A stretch of 64,000 nt of DNA from Bhargavaea ginsengi (GTDB lineage: Bacteria > Bacillota > Bacilli > Bacillales_A > Planococcaceae): assembly GCF_900109165.1 (NCBI RefSeq), contig NZ_FNZF01000007.1, positions 42,751 through 106,750 of the forward strand. The letters are read 5' to 3'. Under the pieces are notes generated by a model. The model saw only the letters and a program-made list of their open reading frames with translations, made no database searches and was not told the DNA's origin. Made by a program: the position numbers and the translations under genes. Below are positions 43,852 to 51,671 of this stretch, one piece after another (the stretch's first letter is position 1; every line of letters begins with the position of its first letter).

Positions 43852-44163
43852 TTAATATCTTTTTGTTGCAATGGCCGCGCCGATAATATATGAAATCATG
43901 TGCAGCATATAGACTGTCATCAGGGCGAAGAAGGCGGTCCCGACCGGTTCGATGATCATCACGACTGCCCAGGCAACGAGGATCACGATGGTCGTCACCA
44001 CCCAGGAAAACGACCGGGCCCAGTTGTGGATGGCATAAAACCTTTCGTCGTAACGCCGCTCCTTCTTCCCTTTTCTCCAGCTAAAGAACAGAACGATCGC
44101 CGCGACGGCGAGACCGAGCGGCAGGCCCGCCAGAAACGAACCGAGTTCAAATCCTTCGTGCAT
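43852..44163 (-). CDS. Membrane protein of an XRE operon, 103 aa
   Basis: A 103-residue protein with three hydrophobic segments (about 9-28, 53-72 and 75-98) and a basic loop SWRKGKKERRYDERFY. The start at 44163 follows GGAGGAGGA; an upstream ATG at 44169 overlaps the regulator's stop and is too close. It is the last gene of a three-gene unit with an HTH regulator and another membrane protein, a layout common in Bacillota for small membrane proteins kept off by the regulator. Function unknown. Confidence 0.75.
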   Translation of the reverse strand: MHEGFELGSFLAGLPLGLAVAAIVLFFSWRKGKKERRYDERFYAIHNWARSFSWVVTTIVILVAWAVVMIIEPVGTAFFALMTVYMLHMISYIIGAAIATKRY

Positions 44164-44165
44164 GC

Positions 44166-44363
44166 TCATTCCTCCTCCGGATCAAATAATTCCTCGATGC
44201 GGCAACCGAATACGGCCGCCAACTTGAATGCCAGTTCCAGCGACGGATTGTACCGACCCTTTTCCAGGGAGATGATCGTCTGTCTGGAAACACCGAGCGC
44301 TTCGGCCAGGTCATCCTGCGTCATCCCGCGCTCGGACCGATTGTCCCTGATATAGTTTTTCAT
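44166..44363 (-). CDS. XRE-family HTH transcriptional regulator
   Basis: A 65-residue single-domain HTH protein: RSERGMTQDDLAEALGVSRQTIISLEKGRYNPSLELAFKLAAVF is an almost complete Cro/C1-type domain of the YvaO/Xre group without a sensor domain. It lies between two membrane protein genes, with nine bases to the upstream gene. The TTTACGTAA repeats upstream of the operon are the likely binding sites, giving autoregulation. Confidence 0.92.
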   Translation of the reverse strand: MKNYIRDNRSERGMTQDDLAEALGVSRQTIISLEKGRYNPSLELAFKLAAVFGCRIEELFDPEEE

Positions 44364-44372
44364 GGCTTCCTC

Positions 44373-44777
44373 CTACATCCTTCTGGACAAGACGACAAAT
44401 GTGATAAACACCGATGAGATGAGAAACGAGGCGATGACGGACACGGTCTGGTAACCGCTCATTTCCAGCGGTGTCAGGGCGAAAACAATCAGGAGAACCG
44501 CGAGGAACACCAGCAGGATAAAGTAGTTGAAGAACATCCCTCGTTCACGGATCCTTCTCCATCGTTCATCATCCGCGGCAAAATGCGGATGCAATGCGGA
44601 CAGGCACCACAGCATGATCGCCGTGGATGCCAGCAGCAGTTCGTGCCCGACCGGAAACTTTCCCGACAGAACCGATGAGAGAACGAACACCCCGGCAACA
44701 GCGGTCTGATAAATCGCAAGCCCTTTGAATACGCCTTTTCCCGGTGTCCTCAAAGCAGCAAAACGTTGCACGGTCAA
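44373..44777 (-). CDS. Membrane protein, first gene of the XRE operon
   Basis: A 134-residue protein with four hydrophobic segments (about 17-38, 47-62, 84-102 and 110-130) and the pattern of DUF-type small membrane proteins coupled to XRE regulators. The start is TTG (TTGACCGTG), seven bases behind AAAGGGGG. Its stop is nine bases from the HTH gene. Function unknown. Confidence 0.75.
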   Translation of the reverse strand: MTVQRFAALRTPGKGVFKGLAIYQTAVAGVFVLSSVLSGKFPVGHELLLASTAIMLWCLSALHPHFAADDERWRRIRERGMFFNYFILLVFLAVLLIVFALTPLEMSGYQTVSVIASFLISSVFITFVVLSRRM

Positions 44778-44789
44778 AGTAAAGCCCCC

Positions 44790-44854
44790 TTTACGTAATG
44801 AAAACTTTACGTAAAGCTTACTTTACCTTATCTGCAGCGTCAAGTAACCTTTAC
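44790..44854. promoter_or_regulatory. TTTACGTAA repeats upstream of the XRE operon
   Basis: CTTTACGTAA occurs at 44789-44798 and 44805-44814, 16 bases apart; the second extends to the perfect palindrome TTTACGTAAA. Partial copies CTTTACCTTA (44821) and GTAACCTTTAC (44844) follow. They cover the promoter region and are likely operators of the XRE protein. Confidence 0.65.
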
Positions 44855-44919
44855 AATAATTCTTCATTTTTTTAGAATATCTTTTATAATGGGAGTAGAA
44901 GTGAAAGGGGGATGCTGAA

Positions 44920-45105
44920 ATGAGAACGTACAAACTGACGGCATACAAGCAGGACGGGGAACTGATCACGGAGGAGTCTTTCCAGGCGGAGCATGACGAC
45001 GCGGCGAAGGAAAAGGGGCGCGCTCTCCTCGAAGAAAAGGAATTGTCCGAACAGACTCACCGCCTCGCCTCTCCGGAAGGCAAACTGCTGCTGTTCCATT
45101 CATGA
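44920..45105 (+). CDS. yhzD: YhzD-like protein
   Basis: A 61-residue acidic protein, soluble, with a YKLTAYKQDGELITEESFQAE opening and a Lys/Glu-rich helix. Size and location between the yhaP/yhaQ and hemZ regions match B. subtilis yhzD. A TATAAT lies at 44885, and the start follows AAAGGGGG. Function unknown; a strong terminator follows. Confidence 0.8.
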   Translation: MRTYKLTAYKQDGELITEESFQAEHDDAAKEKGRALLEEKELSEQTHRLASPEGKLLLFHS

Positions 45106-45110
45106 CATTG

Positions 45111-45156
45111 AAAAAACCCGCAGCATCCGATTTGGCGGATGTCGCGGGTTCTTTTT
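45111..45156. terminator. Bidirectional terminator between yhzD and yhaR
   Basis: AACCCGC/GCGGGTT with an inner CATCCG/CGGATG stem is flanked by A and T runs and touches the yhaR stop. Confidence 0.88.
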
Positions 45157-45937
45157 ATTGTCCTGTAAATGCCGGCTTGCGCTTTTCAACAAATGCCTTA
45201 ATGCCTTCTTTATGGTCGGCCGTTTGCTTCATGGCCTGCTGGGCATCCGCTTCGAGTTCAAGAACGCTCCGGAGCTCTTCCAGACGGGAGGTGTGCAGTA
45301 TGCCCTTTGAGGCGATCATTGCACTGATCGGTGTGGACAGCAGCTTCTGCGCCATCCCTTCGGATTCCTTATGCGCAGTGCCGTCCTGGGCGACTTCGTC
45401 GATCAGTCCCCAGCCGGCAGCCTGCTCGGCCTTCATGACATCGCCCGCCCAGATCATCTGCTTCGCTTTCGGAACGCCGATGCGCTCCTTCAGGAAGAAG
45501 TGGCCGCCGCCATCCGGCACGAGGCCGATGCCGATAAAGTTCATCGCGAGCTTCGATGACTGTTCTGCAATGATCACATCGCACGCAAGGACCATGCTGA
45601 ATCCGAGGCCCGCTGCGGCACCGTGCACAGAAGCGATCGTGATCTGGGGCAGCGTGTAAAGTGCGATCGCCAGACGGGTAACGTCTTTCATGACAACACT
45701 CAGGTCCATCGGGTTTTCCGGGTCGATCATCTGTTTGATGTCGCCTCCGGCGGAAAACGCGCGACCTTCCCCTTTCAGGATGACTACCTGGACGGAGCGA
45801 TCTTCTTTGAGTTCTTCAAAGGCATCGGCGAGTTCCTTCATCATTATGCTGTTCATTGCATTCATCGCATCGGGACGGTTCAGTACGACTCGTGCCAACT
45901 TCCCTTCCCGTTCAAGACGGATTGTTTCGTAAGCCAA
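45155..45937 (-). CDS. yhaR: Enoyl-CoA hydratase/isomerase (YhaR)
   Basis: A 260-residue crotonase that hydrates or isomerises enoyl-CoA in fatty-acid or aromatic degradation. The oxyanion motif FSAGGDIKQM (about 64-73) and the SVHGAAAGLGFSMVLACD block (about 102-119) are present; the usual catalytic Glu in the second motif is replaced (IGLVPDGGG), so the reaction is uncertain. The start is TTG at 45937 behind GAGGTG at six bases; a GTG at 45946 is possible. A candidate cre site lies 26 bases upstream. Gene position matches yhaR. Confidence 0.85.
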   Translation of the reverse strand: MAYETIRLEREGKLARVVLNRPDAMNAMNSIMMKELADAFEELKEDRSVQVVILKGEGRAFSAGGDIKQMIDPENPMDLSVVMKDVTRLAIALYTLPQITIASVHGAAAGLGFSMVLACDVIIAEQSSKLAMNFIGIGLVPDGGGHFFLKERIGVPKAKQMIWAGDVMKAEQAAGWGLIDEVAQDGTAHKESEGMAQKLLSTPISAMIASKGILHTSRLEELRSVLELEADAQQAMKQTADHKEGIKAFVEKRKPAFTGQ

Positions 45938-45962
45938 AAACGACACCTCTTCCTAAATGATA

Positions 45963-45976
45963 TGTAAGCGTTCACC
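45963..45976 (-). promoter_or_regulatory. Candidate CcpA cre site upstream of yhaR
   Basis: TGTAAGCGTTCACC resembles the cre consensus TGWAARCGYTWNCW. TATAGT (45977-45982 on the minus strand) lies just upstream as a possible -10, so CcpA binding here would block the start of transcription in glucose-rich conditions. Confidence 0.5.
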
Positions 45977-46130
45977 ACTATAGGCTTTCTGTGCCGTTCT
46001 CGCGTATCCCTTTATTTTAGTCAGAATTTATAAGAAACTGCTAAATGCACCGAATGGGATACGCTACACCAACCGAACCCCCGTATTCGCTATAATGAAG
46101 GGGAAGGAATGTCTCAGGGAGGAACTCACA

Positions 46131-46541
46131 ATGAAAATCGGAAGCATCTTTGTCCCGGTATCGGACTTGAACCACTCCGCCGAATGGTATGAATCCCATC
46201 TCGGACTCCAGCGGATCGGCGAATGGGAAGGCGGCATCGGCTACGCATTGCCGGACGGCTCCGCTCAGCTGGCGCTCGTGCGCACGAAAACCCATCAGGG
46301 CACGGAATTCTTATTGGATGAAAAAGAGCGGCATGTGTTTTTCAATCTGCTTGTGCCGGATGCCCGCGCACTGCACCTGAAGCTTAGCACGCGCGCAGTC
46401 GTGACCACGCCGATCAAAGAGGAAAACGGCATGAAGTACTTTGACTTCTTCGACCTGGACGGCAACACATTCAGCGTAGTGGAAGAAAATCCGGACTCGC
46501 CGTTCCATCCGGACCATCTGGGGGAAAATCCGAATAAATGA
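46131..46541 (+). CDS. VOC-family (glyoxalase-like) protein
   Basis: A 136-residue protein of the vicinal oxygen chelate fold, two beta-alpha-beta-beta-beta repeats: SIFVPVSDLNHSAEWYESHLGLQRI in the first and MKYFDFFDLDGNTFSVVEENP in the second. Family members include glyoxalases, bleomycin-resistance and ring-opening enzymes; none can be chosen here. A TATAAT at 46090 and GGGAGGA before the ATG support the start. Confidence 0.8.
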   Translation: MKIGSIFVPVSDLNHSAEWYESHLGLQRIGEWEGGIGYALPDGSAQLALVRTKTHQGTEFLLDEKERHVFFNLLVPDARALHLKLSTRAVVTTPIKEENGMKYFDFFDLDGNTFSVVEENPDSPFHPDHLGENPNK

Positions 46542-46543
46542 GG

Positions 46544-46580
46544 AAAGCGACCAAACCCAAAAATGGTTTGGTCGCTTTTC
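46544..46580. terminator. Bidirectional terminator
   Basis: AAAGCGACCAAAC and GTTTGGTCGCTTT form a 13-bp stem between the VOC gene and hemZ. Confidence 0.9.
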
Positions 46581-46589
46581 ATTGCTCAA

Positions 46590-48101
46590 TTACTTTGCAG
46601 ATACCGCTTCACCAAAGAGCTCATCGAGCATCTCGAGCTTCTTGTCGATGGACTCTGAATAGCTCAGAATGTACGCTGATGGGTCTTTCGGATTGTGGAA
46701 CTGGGTGATGCGGCCAGTTTCGGGATGGACGAACTTGCTCGATGCGCCGCAGCCGAGCCCGATGATCGTCTGAACTTCCTCCATGATCACGATGTTGTAG
46801 ATGCTTTCCTCGCCCGGCTTGGAGTAGCCGACGTTCTCGAGGTTGCCGAGAATGTTTTTCTGGCGGTACAGATAGTATGGGACATAACCGTTCCGCGCGG
46901 TCCAGTTTTGCGCCATATGCATCATGTCAACGACGGTGTCGCGGTCCGCCACTGTGTACTTGGAGCGGTTACGAGTCATCTCGGACGCCCGCTTGAACGA
47001 CAGCGTATGAACGGTGAGCGATTCCGGCTGGAGTTTTTCCGTCTCGGCGAGCGAGTGCGCAAACTCTTCCGTTCCTTCGTTCGGCAGGCCGATGATCAGG
47101 TCCATGTTGATGTTGTTCATACCCATGTCTCGGGACAGATGGAATTTGTCGATCGTCTCCTGCACCGTATGGAAGCGGCCGATCGCCTTCAGGGTTTCGT
47201 CGGTATACGACTGAGGGTTGACACTGATCCGGTCGATGTTCCATTTTTTCAGGACATCGATCTTCGCGGGTGTGATCGTGTCGGGGCGGCCCGCCTCGAC
47301 TGTGATCTCGCGGACGTTTTCGATGTCCGGGAAGGACTTGTAAAGCGTTTCGTAAAGCGCGTCCATCTCATGCGCCTCGATTGACGTAGGTGTGCCGCCC
47401 CCGAAGTAGACGGACGTCACTTTGATGCCGCGCTCTTTCAGCCATGCTCCGATTTCTTCGATCTCCACGTGCAGCCCGTCAAGGAATGACTGGACGCGTG
47501 TGCCCCGACGTGGCAGAGCGTATGCCGGGAAGGTGCAATATGCACACTTTGTCGGACAGAACGGGATGCCGATATAGACACTGACCTCCTCGCCGATCCG
47601 GTCAAGGTCCGGAATCATCTTCAGCTGGCGGGCGACGATATCTTTCATGAGCTCGATCTTTTCCGGTGTGATGCGGTAATCGCTGATCAGACGATCTGCA
47701 ATTTCCTCGTGCGTGAGTCCCTCACGGCGCATCTTATGGTACAGCTTTGTCGGACGCATGCCGGTCAGGATGCCCCATGGCTGGATCAGCCCTGTTGACT
47801 GCTCGAGGACATCAAGGAAGACATGGGAAAGCACACGCTTCAGCTGGCGCTTTTCCGCTTTCGGATCGCCGCCGTGCGTTGCCGCTTCTGCATAATTTGC
47901 CGTGAATTCCGCTTTTCCGTCATGAAGGATGGCCGCACCAGAGACCACGCCATCCTCTTCGGACCAGTCCAGCGAGATGGAGACGCCGTCTTCTGCAGCC
48001 TCCTTCACCATCTCGGTCTCTTCATAAAACAGGTTGGCGATGTTCTGGAACATGCGGACCCAGTCCTGTTCAAATGATTGCTTTATATAAATCGGCTTCA
48101 T
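46590..48101 (-). CDS. hemZ: Coproporphyrinogen dehydrogenase HemZ
   Basis: A radical SAM enzyme of 503 residues related to oxygen-independent HemN. The 4Fe-4S cluster motif FCPTKCAYCTFPAY (Cys182, Cys186, Cys189) is followed by the SAM-binding GGGTPTSIE and the RISVNPQSYTDETLKAIGR block. An N-terminal extension of about 165 residues is typical of HemZ over HemN. It probably oxidises coproporphyrinogen when oxygen is scarce. The ATG at 48101 follows AAGGTG. The window lacks hemY, so hemZ is the only oxidase-step gene here. Confidence 0.92.
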   Translation of the reverse strand: MKPIYIKQSFEQDWVRMFQNIANLFYEETEMVKEAAEDGVSISLDWSEEDGVVSGAAILHDGKAEFTANYAEAATHGGDPKAEKRQLKRVLSHVFLDVLEQSTGLIQPWGILTGMRPTKLYHKMRREGLTHEEIADRLISDYRITPEKIELMKDIVARQLKMIPDLDRIGEEVSVYIGIPFCPTKCAYCTFPAYALPRRGTRVQSFLDGLHVEIEEIGAWLKERGIKVTSVYFGGGTPTSIEAHEMDALYETLYKSFPDIENVREITVEAGRPDTITPAKIDVLKKWNIDRISVNPQSYTDETLKAIGRFHTVQETIDKFHLSRDMGMNNINMDLIIGLPNEGTEEFAHSLAETEKLQPESLTVHTLSFKRASEMTRNRSKYTVADRDTVVDMMHMAQNWTARNGYVPYYLYRQKNILGNLENVGYSKPGEESIYNIVIMEEVQTIIGLGCGASSKFVHPETGRITQFHNPKDPSAYILSYSESIDKKLEMLDELFGEAVSAK

Positions 48102-48211
48102 AAAGTTCACCTTGTTTCAATGGAATGAAAATCTCCGTTCATTATAGCAGAATTCCTCTTGGCACTCGTCTTTGAAATATAAGCCCTCAGCACCCGTTTT
48201 TCCGTCCAGAC

Positions 48212-48246
48212 AAAAAAAGTCCGGACAGCGACATGCGCTTCCGGAC
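48212..48246 (-). terminator. Terminator of yheA
   Basis: GTCCGGA and TCCGGAC pair, with an inner AGCG/CGCT stem, and a T run follows on the minus strand. Confidence 0.82.
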
Positions 48247-48258
48247 AATAGTTTTGAT

Positions 48259-48606
48259 TTAGATTTCTTCGTACAGGTTCTGAACCGGCTTCATGAGAAT
48301 CCGGTTCACGTCTTCGATAATGCGGCTCAGCTGCATTTCAGCCTGCAGCATCCCGGCAATCTTTGGGTTGTTCTGGGCAAGCTGCGCCGTTTTCTGCGCA
48401 TATTCAAGAACGTCACCATCGATTTCTTCGCCGGCCATCTGCTTTTGCTGGAGGTCCATCTGGATTTTGCGGAAGTTCCGGAAGATGTTCAGTGCCTCTT
48501 CGTCCGCCTTGACGTTCTCGATCGCTCCGACAAGCGCCGCGTATTCATCCGTCTTGCGGAATGTCGCTTCCAGCCGGTTGATGTCATCATAGATATTCAC
48601 TGTCAT
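48259..48606 (-). CDS. yheA: YlbF/YmcA-family protein YheA
   Basis: A 115-residue all-helical protein of the YlbF/YmcA family, which in B. subtilis modulates RNA maturation through RNase Y. The N-terminal YDDINRLEATFRKTDEYAAL and the NPKIAGMLQAEMQLSRIIEDV block fit YheA. The ATG at 48606 follows GGAGTGG. It is 14 bases behind yheB, as in B. subtilis. Confidence 0.88.
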   Translation of the reverse strand: MTVNIYDDINRLEATFRKTDEYAALVGAIENVKADEEALNIFRNFRKIQMDLQQKQMAGEEIDGDVLEYAQKTAQLAQNNPKIAGMLQAEMQLSRIIEDVNRILMKPVQNLYEEI

Positions 48607-48620
48607 GTTCACCACTCCAA

Positions 48621-49763
48621 TCAATTAATAAGCAACGACAGAATCCCCTGGAAAATCCCGATCATGCCGCCGAGAACGGCACCGAGGACCGTGATCATCT
48701 TGAATTCCCGTTTGGAGATTCCCAATACGAGATCTTCGAGCCTGGAAACCGGGAACGTGTCGACCTGATCTTTGACCATCTGGTCGATCTTCAGGCGGCC
48801 AAGCGCCTCTTCCATTTTAGCCTCTGCCTGCGCGAAGGCAAAATCGGTGAGGGCGGGCGTTACATTGCGCGCCACCCATTCCTCACCTTCCGGCCAGTAG
48901 TCTTTGAGGGTACGGTCCAGACGTTCGCCGGCGGCCAGCTCTTTCCTGACATACCCGAGGACCGATGCCTTCAGGCCTTCCCAGTCAAACCCGCCAATCA
49001 ATTCCTCGACCGGACGGTTTTTCAGTTTCTCATACTCGCCTTCGATCAGTCCATCCAAAAGACGCGCGGTCCCTGATGCAGAAAGGAACTTCAGGCCTTC
49101 CCTCTGGATCTTGTCAACGAGTGTTTCCGAGCTGCCGAACAGCGACTGGAGCATGCCGCCGAATGTTCCCCGGGATTCCAGGAAGTCATCCAGCATTTTC
49201 CGGATCGTCTGACGCCCTTCATCCGAGTTCACATAGTCCATGGCGCGCGACAGGATGTAGCGGCGGATTTCCGGAAGCTTTTCTTCCGCTTCGTCCATCC
49301 AGCGGGCCGGCACCCGCTCTGCGACCGTGCCGGTAAGGAGCCGCGCCTTGGCTTCCTCGAATTTAACATCGACGAGACCGAGAGCGACCGCCTCGAATTT
49401 CTCGTCTGCGTCCCGCATACCCGTCATGTCCAGCCAGTCTGATAATGTCTTGTCCCCGCCGAATACATGCTTGCCGATCAGGCGGCTGATGACGCCTTCC
49501 GCCTTTTCCCGGACAGCCGGTGTAAACAGTTTATTTCGGAACGTATCCGGTGTCAGAAGATAATCCACAACAATTCGTCCGAACTGCCTGGCCAGCTCAT
49601 CGCGGCGTTTCGGAATGAGCCCGGGAGTGAACGGCACTCGCCAACTGCCGATATATTTGGCCTCGTGGGGGCGGAACAGCATCTTGATCGCCAGATGGTT
49701 CGTAATGCCCCCGATGATGGCGCCGATCACAGCCATCAACGCGATGGTCAGAAATGCATTCAA
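48621..49763 (-). CDS. yheB: DUF445-family membrane protein YheB
   Basis: A 380-residue protein with one helix at each end (about 3-22 and 358-378) and a long, helical, charged middle domain, the DUF445 layout. NHLAIKMLFRPHEAKYIGSWRVPFTPGLIPKRRDELA near the start is the family signature. It is the first gene of yheB-yheA. Its role is unknown, possibly in spore or envelope structure. Confidence 0.92.
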   Translation of the reverse strand: MNAFLTIALMAVIGAIIGGITNHLAIKMLFRPHEAKYIGSWRVPFTPGLIPKRRDELARQFGRIVVDYLLTPDTFRNKLFTPAVREKAEGVISRLIGKHVFGGDKTLSDWLDMTGMRDADEKFEAVALGLVDVKFEEAKARLLTGTVAERVPARWMDEAEEKLPEIRRYILSRAMDYVNSDEGRQTIRKMLDDFLESRGTFGGMLQSLFGSSETLVDKIQREGLKFLSASGTARLLDGLIEGEYEKLKNRPVEELIGGFDWEGLKASVLGYVRKELAAGERLDRTLKDYWPEGEEWVARNVTPALTDFAFAQAEAKMEEALGRLKIDQMVKDQVDTFPVSRLEDLVLGISKREFKMITVLGAVLGGMIGIFQGILSLLIN

Positions 49764-49839
49764 TCACTTCACCTTTTTCTGTTGGTGTCCGTCCCATTAT
49801 AACAGACAGGGCCTTATACAGAAAAAGGAACGCCACCGG

Positions 49840-50250
49840 TCAGATGGCGTTGTACATCATCGAGAACCGGATGGCGTGCTCCATTTCGTCATGCATCGCG
49901 ATGAACAGCGGGTTGACCCCTTCCTGGAGTGGGGATTCCAGCATCATGACCTTATACTTGTCAGTCGCCTCCAGTTCGTCCCGGATCGCCTGTTTAAGTG
50001 CCCCCTTCAGGTTGTCAACCGGTCCCGGCTTCCTGAGGCTTTGAACGTAGGCGCCCGTCAGCATATAATAGAGCTGTTGGAACATTTCGTAATGGCTCTT
50101 CTCGTCGTCCATCGCATGCTGGATGAAGTCGAGCCAATACCGGTCATTCGTGAGCGAAGCCATCGACTTGTAGAAGTAGTACGCCTTGTACTCGTCCTCG
50201 ATCGCCTCGCGAAGCTGATCGGTAAACACGCGGTCGCATCCTTTCGTCAT
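49840..50250 (-). CDS. Ferritin-like domain protein
   Basis: A 136-residue helical protein with ferritin-type metal ligands: REAIEDEYKAYYFYKS, DDEKSHYEMF and RDELEATDKY, HDEMEHAIRF. This looks like a four-helix bundle with ExxH metal sites, as in rubrerythrin-like or spore-associated proteins. Codons before the chosen ATG stay open to 50286, but that would overlap the divergent yheE gene; GGTGGAAAG precedes 50250. The function (iron binding or manganese catalase relative) is not determined. Confidence 0.7.
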   Translation of the reverse strand: MTKGCDRVFTDQLREAIEDEYKAYYFYKSMASLTNDRYWLDFIQHAMDDEKSHYEMFQQLYYMLTGAYVQSLRKPGPVDNLKGALKQAIRDELEATDKYKVMMLESPLQEGVNPLFIAMHDEMEHAIRFSMMYNAI

Positions 50251-50302
50251 CTTTCCACCAAGGTATGCGTTTGGGGCGGCCATCATGAAAGGGATGAGGA
50301 AC

Positions 50303-50506
50303 ATGCTGCAGCATTTCACGTACAAGCCGATGTTCGAAGGAGGCCAGCTCCCGGGCTGGACGTTTTCCTTCCATTATAAAAACAAGCGTTATAGCGGGGA
50401 CTACCGCCAGGACGGTTCGATTGTCTGGTCAGGCGAAACACCGCCGGACGAGGATCAAGTCCAAAAAATGATCCACGAACTCATGACGTTCCACGTCTAC
50501 GAGTAA
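50303..50506 (+). CDS. yheE: YheE-like protein
   Basis: A 67-residue protein, MLQHFTYKPMFEGGQLPGWT, with a WTFSFHYKNKRYSGDYRQDG stretch and a DEDQVQKMIHELMTFHVYE helix, resembling YheE of B. subtilis, whose gene lies near yheB as here. An upstream ATG at 50285 is possible but lacks a ribosome binding site. It is divergent from the ferritin-like gene. Function unknown. Confidence 0.75.
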   Translation: MLQHFTYKPMFEGGQLPGWTFSFHYKNKRYSGDYRQDGSIVWSGETPPDEDQVQKMIHELMTFHVYE

Positions 50507-50511
50507 AGTTT

Positions 50512-50620
50512 ATTTCAAGTTATTCGCTATGTTGCAAGTCGGGCTTCCTTATTGCAAGTCACATCGCCTTATTGCAAATTCTGCTCCCATATTCCAATGC
50601 GGGCGGCCAAATTGCAGTTC
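50512..50620. repeat. 20-bp-period array, TTGCAA type
   Basis: Six copies of TTGCAAGTC or variants (TTTCAAGTT, TTGCAAATT, TTCCAATGC, TTGCAGTTC) start at 50512, 50532, 50552, 50572, 50592 and 50612, spaced exactly 20 bp. It begins right behind the yheE stop. Confidence 0.85.
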
Positions 50621-50715
50621 ACCCTCCTTTTGGACAAACCGGACAGGCAACAGGACCGTTTGATTCAGGGCTCTGCCGGGAATACTTTGAGTATTACCGG
50701 AAGGAGGAATTCCCG

Positions 50716-50865
50716 ATGGGAGACAGCAAATCGCAGAACAATTTTGAAGAGAAGGACCGGCTGAACGAACAGCAAAAACGCGAGCAGGAGTCGATGAAGG
50801 ACAAGGCACGCGAGCCGAATGAACAAAACCGCATGATCAATACTGCCGACAATCAGAAACGATGA
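50716..50865 (+). CDS. Small hydrophilic protein, 49 aa
   Basis: A 49-residue protein of Glu, Lys, Gln, Asn and Arg with no hydrophobic core (SKSQNNFEEKDRLNEQQKR then ESMKDKAREPNEQNRM), probably disordered or helical. AAGGAGGAAT precedes the ATG. A terminator follows, and a partial decayed copy of the 3' half and terminator lies at 51272-51371. No family was recognised; small acid-soluble or stress peptides have a similar make-up. Confidence 0.7.
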   Translation: MGDSKSQNNFEEKDRLNEQQKREQESMKDKAREPNEQNRMINTADNQKR

Positions 50866-50870
50866 ATACC

Positions 50871-50907
50871 AAAAGCCTCCACAGCCTATAAACTGGCTGT
50901 GGGGGCT
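50871..50907 (+). terminator. Terminator of the hydrophilic protein gene
   Basis: AGCCTCCACAGCC and GGCTGTGGGGGCT form a 13-bp stem with G-T pairs behind the stop codon. Confidence 0.8.
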
Positions 50908-50993
50908 ATTCGTTTCAACCCATTTTTCTGTTAAGTGAAACTCCCTGTACTTAACACCGTATACATAGTAGATCTAAAAAAGGGGGCTACCCG

Positions 50994-51221
50994 ATGTTAT
51001 TTATTATGACTATATTGGCAATCCCCGTTTACGGTATTTGTATATGGTCCCTCTATGAGCCGGAAGAAAGCTATTTCTTTATGAAAAAATGGCAGTACAA
51101 GGAGCTTCCTGAGCTGTCGGATGCCCAAATCAAATTAATCAGAATCGGGAGTGTGGCCGTCTTGATCATTATGACTCTACAATTAATCATGATGGCAATT
51201 GAAACCTTTACCGGCCACTAA
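50994..51221 (+). CDS. Small membrane protein, 75 aa
   Basis: A 75-residue protein with helices at about 1-20 and 49-69 and a charged middle (YEPEESYFFMKKWQYKELPELSDAQ). The start follows AAAAGGGGG. It is framed by the hydrophilic peptide gene and the decayed copy of the same gene, which suggests that this spot has been rearranged. The composition is more AT-rich than its neighbours. No family was recognised. Confidence 0.65.
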   Translation: MLFIMTILAIPVYGICIWSLYEPEESYFFMKKWQYKELPELSDAQIKLIRIGSVAVLIIMTLQLIMMAIETFTGH

Positions 51222-51233
51222 TCGGTGCTGATG

Positions 51234-51269
51234 TTATTCCCCCGCCAACTTCCTCCAGCCGAACACCAG
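51234..51269 (-). pseudogene. Remnant: last 11 codons of an MFS transporter
   Basis: On the minus strand the frame reads LVFGWRKLAGE and TAA, nearly identical to the C-terminus MVFGRRKLAGE of the MFS gene at 51919-53190; 32 of 36 bases agree. It ends abruptly upstream, where the decayed hydrophilic-peptide remnant begins. It is a duplication scar. Confidence 0.75.
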
Positions 51270-51271
51270 CG

Positions 51272-51371
51272 ACGCGAGCAGGAGTGATGAAGGACAAGGC
51301 CCGAGCAAAACCGCATCAACCAAAGAAAATAAACGCCAAAAGCCTCCACAACCAAAGGATGTGGAGGCTTT
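51272..51371 (+). pseudogene. Decayed copy of the hydrophilic-peptide gene and its terminator
   Basis: Bases such as CGCGAGCAGGAGT and ATGAAGGACAAGGC, then CCGAGCAAAACCGCATCAA, match the 3' half of the gene at 50716-50865 with several deletions. The terminator hairpin AGCCTCCACAACC/GGATGTGGAGGCT (51339-51371) is also copied. No open frame remains. Confidence 0.75.
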
Positions 51372-51374
51372 CAT

Positions 51375-51629
51375 TCATAAATAAAATTCCCAATACAGGA
51401 TGTTCCCGCTCAGTATGACAGCGGATATTATCGTTGTGATATTTATTAATGTTGCTCGTTTGTTTATCTGTTTATCTCTCATTTCAAAAAGCAAGGAGCC
51501 GCTCAAGACCAATGAACCGGCCACATAGAACAAATTGGCGGTCAAGAACGGTTGAATGGCTGCATAGGCGGTGATCGATACTGTCTGATAACCAATCCAT
51601 ACGATATTGACCCCGTCGAAAAAGGTCAT
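51375..51629 (-). CDS. Possible membrane protein, 84 aa
   Basis: An 84-residue frame with three hydrophobic segments (NIVWIGYQTVSITAYAA, LFYVAGSLVLSGSLLF and a last one with ITTIISAVILSG). The chosen ATG at 51629 has no convincing ribosome binding site; the frame stays open upstream across a strong hairpin at 51672-51699. Low support; it could be a remnant. Confidence 0.4.
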   Translation of the reverse strand: MTFFDGVNIVWIGYQTVSITAYAAIQPFLTANLFYVAGSLVLSGSLLFEMRDKQINKRATLINITTIISAVILSGNILYWEFYL

Positions 51630-51671
51630 CCCAGCGGTCGTTTTCTTTACCGAACCCCACAACAGACAGAG

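Noticed and set aside
50250..50325. Longer start for the ferritin-like protein
   Set aside because: The extension overlaps the divergent yheE gene and has no better ribosome binding site than the ATG at 50250.
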